Program-made: the position numbers and the translations under genes
From: Ignavibacteria bacterium
Lineage (GTDB): Bacteria; Bacteroidota; Ignavibacteria; Tepidaquicellales; OLB5
Length of the DNA: 9,664 nt
Reading direction: 5' to 3'
NCBI GenBank assembly: GCA_030835005.1
Contig: JAUQWT010000065.1
Location: 1-9,664 of the forward strand
Shown: one piece after another, positions 6,331-9,664 of the stretch
Layout: every line of letters starts with the position of its first letter
How positions within the stretch are numbered: position 1 is the first letter of the stretch
The notes under the pieces: model-generated
What the model saw: the letters and a program-made list of their open reading frames with translations, nothing else
Told to the model about the DNA's origin: nothing
Database searches by the model: none

Positions 6331-6861
6331 ATGACATACTTCGCATTCCTAAAAGGCATTAATGTTGGCGGGCATAATATCATTAAGATGGCTGAGCTTA
6401 AAGCTATGTTTGACTCGCTTGGATTCAAGAATGTGCGAACATTCATACAGAGCGGTAATGTTGTGTTTGAATCTGCCGACAAAGCCAAAGCCATAAAGAA
6501 AAAGATCGAAACTGCCATAAAAAAATCATTTGGTTTTGATATATGCGTCGTGATCCGCTCCAAACCCGAAATGGACAAGATAATCCAAGAGTATCCTTTC
6601 AGCAAAGTTAAGAACCATACTGAATGTAAAATAACTGTCGGATTCCTTGAAGCTGAGCCTTCAATTGCTTTAATAAAAGAGCTTAGAGCTTTCAATACAG
6701 TTAATGAAATCTTCGAGGTAAAAGGCAACAGCCTTTATCACCTCACCCGCGGTAATTTTTCGGATTCAATATTTTTTAAGAAAAATATTGTTGAAAAAAC
6801 CCTGAAGATCATTTGCACGGCAAGAAACTGGAACACAATTAACAGGATTTTTAACATTTAA
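6331..6861 (+). CDS. DUF1697 domain-containing protein
   Basis: This 176-residue protein has the DUF1697 pattern from end to end. It starts with MTYFAFLKGINVGGHN (residues 1-16), then MAELKAMFDSLGFKNVRTFI, the highly conserved QSGNVVFE (40-47), and closes with TARNWNTINRI (163-173). The length is typical and no part looks broken. The family is conserved in bacteria, is predicted to be cytoplasmic, and has no established biochemical role. The gene starts 8 nt after the TfoX-like gene and ends 23 nt before a DinB-like gene. The three small genes form a likely operon whose products belong to families often found among accessory housekeeping-like genes of unknown purpose. Confidence 0.88.
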   Translation: MTYFAFLKGINVGGHNIIKMAELKAMFDSLGFKNVRTFIQSGNVVFESADKAKAIKKKIETAIKKSFGFDICVVIRSKPEMDKIIQEYPFSKVKNHTECKITVGFLEAEPSIALIKELRAFNTVNEIFEVKGNSLYHLTRGNFSDSIFFKKNIVEKTLKIICTARNWNTINRIFNI

Positions 6862-6884
6862 ATAAGATCATTTCGAAAGAAATC

Positions 6885-7352
6885 ATGCTGAAAGAGCAGT
6901 ATAAACTGGTAAAAAGCTCAAGAGAAGTTTTGCTTGGGTTTTGTGAAAGCATAACTCCCGGAGACTTAACTAAAGAAAATGAAAGCTTCAATAAAAGCAC
7001 AATTATTGAGCTACTGCTTCATATTGCCAATACTTATGTCTTCTGGCTGAAACGCTTTGCAGCCGGAGAGGAAATGGAATATTTCAAAACAGAGAATATC
7101 ATTACAGTTGAAGAAGTAAGAAAAGCATTCGCCGAATCAGACCGAATTGTTGAAACTTTTTTAAAAAAATTCACAGATCCTGGTTCACCCATTGAAGGAG
7201 AAATATTCTGGCTTAAGAAAAAGATGACTTTCACAGTTCTTGAACTTTTCACTCACTTAATTACCCACGAGTTTCACCACAAAGGCCAGATCATGACAAT
7301 GAGCCGTATATTGGGAAACGCCCCAGTTGATGCTGATATAATAAGGTTTTAA
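6885..7352 (+). CDS. DinB superfamily protein
   Basis: This 155-residue cytoplasmic protein has the DinB metal-site pattern: His46 in IIELLLHIANTYVFWL and the C-terminal HxxxH in THLITHEFHHKGQIMTMSRIL (His128 and His132; His131 is adjacent). The THEFHHKGQI motif is typical of DinB members proper and gives high confidence in the fold. The middle part (residues 60-110) carries the usual variable loop with EVRKAFAESDRIVETFL. The enzymatic role is unknown; metal binding and thiol- or nucleophile-related chemistry is family knowledge only. It shows little direct similarity to the DinB-like protein at 1125-1649, so a recent tandem duplication is unlikely. It lies 23 nt after DUF1697 and probably ends that operon. 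A weak start-proximal stem (ATTTC-GAAA-GAAAT, 6870-6883) covers the position of a ribosome-binding site. Confidence 0.88.
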   Translation: MLKEQYKLVKSSREVLLGFCESITPGDLTKENESFNKSTIIELLLHIANTYVFWLKRFAAGEEMEYFKTENIITVEEVRKAFAESDRIVETFLKKFTDPGSPIEGEIFWLKKKMTFTVLELFTHLITHEFHHKGQIMTMSRILGNAPVDADIIRF

Positions 7353-7415
7353 AATTGAAGATAGTCACCCATATTTTTACATATCAAATAATCATATCTA
7401 TTCATAGTTTCGTAC

Positions 7416-7458
7416 AACTTGTTTTGGATTCTTCGCTTCCGCCAGTGGGCGGACAAGT
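7416..7458. repeat. composite inverted repeat (REP-like) upstream of the GH57 gene
   Basis: TCCGCC (7438-7443) and GGCGGA (7448-7453) form a 6-bp GC-rich stem around AGTG. The stem is enclosed by a further pair, ACTTG (7417-7421) and CAAGT (7454-7458), so the stretch can fold as a nested structure. Its base composition differs from the AT-rich spacer around it. I take it as another dispersed intergenic element, unlike in sequence to the one at 5846-5914. It lacks a T-run for an intrinsic terminator on the + strand. Confidence 0.45.
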
Positions 7459-7462
7459 CGCT

Positions 7463-7478
7463 TAATGTGATAATGTGA
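7463..7478. repeat. tandem 8-bp direct repeat TAATGTGA x2
   Basis: TAATGTGA occurs twice head to tail (7463-7470 and 7471-7478), directly after the inverted repeat at 7416-7458. The second copy contains the GTG (7475) that would be the most upstream start of the GH57 frame. It could be a target-site-like duplication beside the palindromic element or simple slippage. The sequence alone does not decide. Confidence 0.4.
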
Positions 7479-7528
7479 AGAATGAATTTATTGTTTTTTA
7501 CTATTTCGCTAATTCACAATTACAATAT

Positions 7529-9043
7529 TTGATAAATATTTGCATACACGGGCATTTCTACCAACCGCCGAGGGAAAACCCCTGGACGGGCGAAATAGAA
7601 AAACAGGATAGCGCTAAGCCGTATCATGACTGGAATGAGAGGATATTTCAAGAGTGTTACCAGCCAAATAGTGAAGCAGAGATCATTGAAGATAAAGGTG
7701 AAGTTGTTGCTCTGGTCAATAATTATGAACTGATCAATTTCAATTTTGGCCCTACTCTGCTTGCTTGGATCCGGAATAAACACCCGGAAACTTATGATAA
7801 GATCATAGAAGCTGATAGAAAAAGCGTAAGCAATCATAACGGACACGGAAACGCAATTGCTATGTGTTACAGCCACATGATTATGCCTCTAGCTAATCTA
7901 AACGATAAGATCACACAGGTTAAATGGGCACTTGCTGATTTCAAGCATCACTTCGGGCGTAATAGCGAGGGAATTTGGCTGCCGGAAACAGCCTGCAATC
8001 AGGAAACGATCGAAGTGCTGATAAACGAAGGCGTGAAATATACGATACTGGATACAAGCCAGGCGGCATTTATCAAAAAGTTTGGAATTGATGATCTTAC
8101 AGATGTAAGAGACGGCTCCATCAATCCAAAAATGCCGTACAGATGTTACTCAGAGCTTCACCCCGATAGATTTATTAATATCTTTTTCTATGACGGGCCA
8201 GTTTCCAAATCAGTAGCATTTGATGATGTTCTTAAAAGTTCGCAAAATCTGCTTACAAAAGTGTTTGAAGCATCCAATAAAGACCAAACTTCTCCACAGA
8301 TCATAAGCGTTGCAACTGATGGAGAAACATTCGGACATCACAAACGGCATGCTGAAAGAACACTGGCATTTTTTCTCCGATCACTTGCCCCAGCAAATAA
8401 CCTGAAAATTGTGAATTTTGGAGAGTATCTTGAGATGAACCCACCGCAATTTGAGGTAAAATTAAAGCCCGGTGAAAATGGAGAAGGCACTTCATGGAGT
8501 TGTCCCCACGGAGTTCAGCGCTGGCTGGCTGATTGCGGCTGCGGAGGAGGAGGCGCGTGGCACCAGCAGTGGCGTAAGCCACTAAGGGATACATTAAACT
8601 GGCTGCGGGATCAGCTAATAATCATTTACGAAAATCTCGGGAGTGCGTTCTTCGCAGATGTATGGAAAGCGCGGAATGATTATATTAATTTGATGCTTGA
8701 AAACACATTTGAAGGCAGGATTAACTTCTTTACATATAATGGAGTTAAAACTCTTACCGAAACCGAAATTAATGCAGCGATCAAGCTTCTTGAAATGCAG
8801 AAAAATTCAATGCTGATGTTCACAAGCTGCGGATGGTTCTTCTCAGAGATCTCCGGGATTGAAACCGTCAAGATACTTGAGTATGCATCAAAGGCAATGG
8901 AACAAACAAAGGAATTGACGGGAATTTCGCTTGAAGCCGAATTCCTGAAAAGGCTCTCACAAGCCGAAAGCAACATTCCAAAATTCAAAAACGGCAAGGG
9001 TGTATATCTTAAATTGGTTAAACCAAACAGTATGAGAAAGTAA
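7529..9043 (+). CDS. GH57 glycoside hydrolase, DUF3536-type (short form)
   Basis: A probable cytoplasmic alpha-glucan-active enzyme of glycoside hydrolase family 57, 504 residues from the preferred TTG start. GH57 motifs: ICIHGHFYQPPRENPW with His7/His9, GIWLPETACNQET with probable nucleophile Glu153, and SVATDGETFGHHKR with probable acid/base Asp264. After the barrel come GTSWSCPHGVQRWLADCGC with a run of glycines, and LMFTSCGWFFSEISGIETV, both characteristic of proteins annotated as DUF3536-containing. Members I recall are about 800 residues; this one stops about 300 residues earlier with no remnant downstream. Start choice: family members begin a few residues before ICIHGH, which fits TTG 7529. 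The frame is open upstream to GTG 7475, giving 18 extra residues without family similarity. malQ begins one nucleotide after the stop, so the two are coupled. Exact substrate specificity is not predictable. Confidence 0.9.
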   Translation: MINICIHGHFYQPPRENPWTGEIEKQDSAKPYHDWNERIFQECYQPNSEAEIIEDKGEVVALVNNYELINFNFGPTLLAWIRNKHPETYDKIIEADRKSVSNHNGHGNAIAMCYSHMIMPLANLNDKITQVKWALADFKHHFGRNSEGIWLPETACNQETIEVLINEGVKYTILDTSQAAFIKKFGIDDLTDVRDGSINPKMPYRCYSELHPDRFINIFFYDGPVSKSVAFDDVLKSSQNLLTKVFEASNKDQTSPQIISVATDGETFGHHKRHAERTLAFFLRSLAPANNLKIVNFGEYLEMNPPQFEVKLKPGENGEGTSWSCPHGVQRWLADCGCGGGGAWHQQWRKPLRDTLNWLRDQLIIIYENLGSAFFADVWKARNDYINLMLENTFEGRINFFTYNGVKTLTETEINAAIKLLEMQKNSMLMFTSCGWFFSEISGIETVKILEYASKAMEQTKELTGISLEAEFLKRLSQAESNIPKFKNGKGVYLKLVKPNSMRK

Positions 9044-9044
9044 T

Positions 9045-9664
9045 TTGGATAGCAGCTATTTTCTAAATACAAAGACTGCCGGCAAATGGCATAGATCAGG
9101 CACAAAAAGGCGTGCGGGAGTTGCTGCGCCGCTGTTTTCATTACATTCGGCCAGCAGTGTTGGTATTGGAGAGATCCCTGACCTTAAGCTGCTTGTTGAC
9201 TGGTGCTGTATCACCGGAATTTCTATCATTCAGTTGTTACCGCTAAATGATGTCGGCGATGATTTCGCTCCATACAGTTCATTAAGTACTTTTGCACTGG
9301 ATCCGATGTATCTTAGAGTATCGCAGATAAAGAACGCTGATACTGCTCCATTCCATGCAGCGCTGCAGAAGATGTCGAAGAAATACCGCCCTATTCTCAA
9401 AAGAATCAACTATAAGATAAAAAAAGCAAAGATCGATCTGTTGTGGGAAATATTCAAATCAACTCCAACATCGGGAATCAACGAGCTAAGTGAATTTAAA
9501 GTCGCAAATGGATTCTGGCTGGAAGACTATGTGCTTTACAAAGTGATCAGGGAGCTTAATCCGGGTACCGGTTGGGAAAACTGGCCCGAAGGTCTGAAAT
9601 TGCGAGATAAAGATTCAATTGAAGAGATCAGAATCGGAAATATCGAGCGTCTTGAGTTTCACAG
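9045..9664 (+). CDS. malQ: 4-alpha-glucanotransferase MalQ, N-terminal part (3' end outside window)
   Basis: The frame stays open from TTG 9045 to the window edge and encodes 206 residues plus two bases. It reads as the beginning of a GH77 4-alpha-glucanotransferase (amylomaltase), which moves alpha-1,4-glucan segments between chains and frees glucose. Diagnostic parts are RRAGVAAPLFSLHSASSVG with IGEIPDLKLLVDW (about residues 23-54), IIQLLPLNDVGDDFAPYSS (62-80) and STFALDPMYLRV (82-93). Then comes a lysine-rich helical region and FKVANGFWLEDYVLYKVI. The catalytic Asp/Glu/Asp residues lie beyond the window. The start is inferred: TTG 9045 follows the GH57 stop by one nucleotide, a weak purine-rich GAGAAAG lies upstream, and the first in-frame ATG is about residue 90, inside the conserved core. 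Neighbouring GlgB and GH57 place it in glycogen/maltodextrin turnover. Confidence 0.93.
   Translation, partial: MDSSYFLNTKTAGKWHRSGTKRRAGVAAPLFSLHSASSVGIGEIPDLKLLVDWCCITGISIIQLLPLNDVGDDFAPYSSLSTFALDPMYLRVSQIKNADTAPFHAALQKMSKKYRPILKRINYKIKKAKIDLLWEIFKSTPTSGINELSEFKVANGFWLEDYVLYKVIRELNPGTGWENWPEGLKLRDKDSIEEIRIGNIERLEFH

Noticed and set aside
6285..6728. 147-residue - strand open frame over the DUF1697 gene
   Set aside because: It is the antisense shadow of a clearly conserved gene, and its hydrophobic look comes from the complement of charged codons.
6870..6883. ATTTC-GAAA-GAAAT hairpin before the second DinB gene as an RNA thermometer
   Set aside because: The stem is only five mostly A/T pairs and would be too weak to control translation convincingly.
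8680..9141. 153-residue - strand open frame across the GH57/malQ junction
   Set aside because: It lies opposite two well-supported genes and has no recognisable domain.

Overview
The window looks like a stretch of chromosome from a moderately AT-rich bacterium of the Bacteroidota/Chlorobi/Ignavibacteriota kind. The signs are Shine-Dalgarno-poor starts, AT-rich spacers with occasional TAnnTTTG (-7-like) octamers, a lipoprotein with a Bacteroidota-style lipobox, and protein variants that fit that group. I favour Ignavibacteriota, but this is inference from style and not a database match. Every gene I can support is on the + strand, spacers are short, and I see no rRNA, tRNA, CRISPR array, IS element or phage gene.

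Layout. 1-642 is the 3' half of a PA0069-like radical SAM gene cut by the window edge. 749-1087 is a small three-helix membrane protein of unknown function, and 1125-1649 is a DinB-superfamily protein. 1790-2797 is a lipoprotein with seven LVIVD-type repeats, probably one seven-bladed beta-propeller. It is followed 15 nt later, in the same frame, by glgB (2813-4954). 5126-5821 is a secreted beta-carbonic anhydrase. 5975-7352 is a compact run of three small genes: a TfoX N-terminal domain protein, a DUF1697 protein and a second DinB-superfamily protein. 7529-9043 is a GH57 (DUF3536-type) glycoside hydrolase, followed after one nucleotide by the 5' part of malQ (9045 to the window end).

Functional theme. 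GlgB (alpha-1,6 branching), the GH57 enzyme (probable alpha-glucan hydrolase or transferase) and MalQ (4-alpha-glucanotransferase) form an interrupted glycogen/alpha-glucan locus. All three appear to start with TTG, whereas all the other complete genes start with ATG. Palindromic, REP-like intergenic elements lie on both sides of the TfoX-DUF1697-DinB block that separates glgB and the carbonic anhydrase from GH57-malQ, and a third hairpin lies before the propeller lipoprotein.

I found no wholly new multi-gene system. The points most worth a second look are the shortened GH57/DUF3536 enzyme coupled to malQ, the TTG-start pattern, the propeller lipoprotein tied to glgB, and the palindromic elements.
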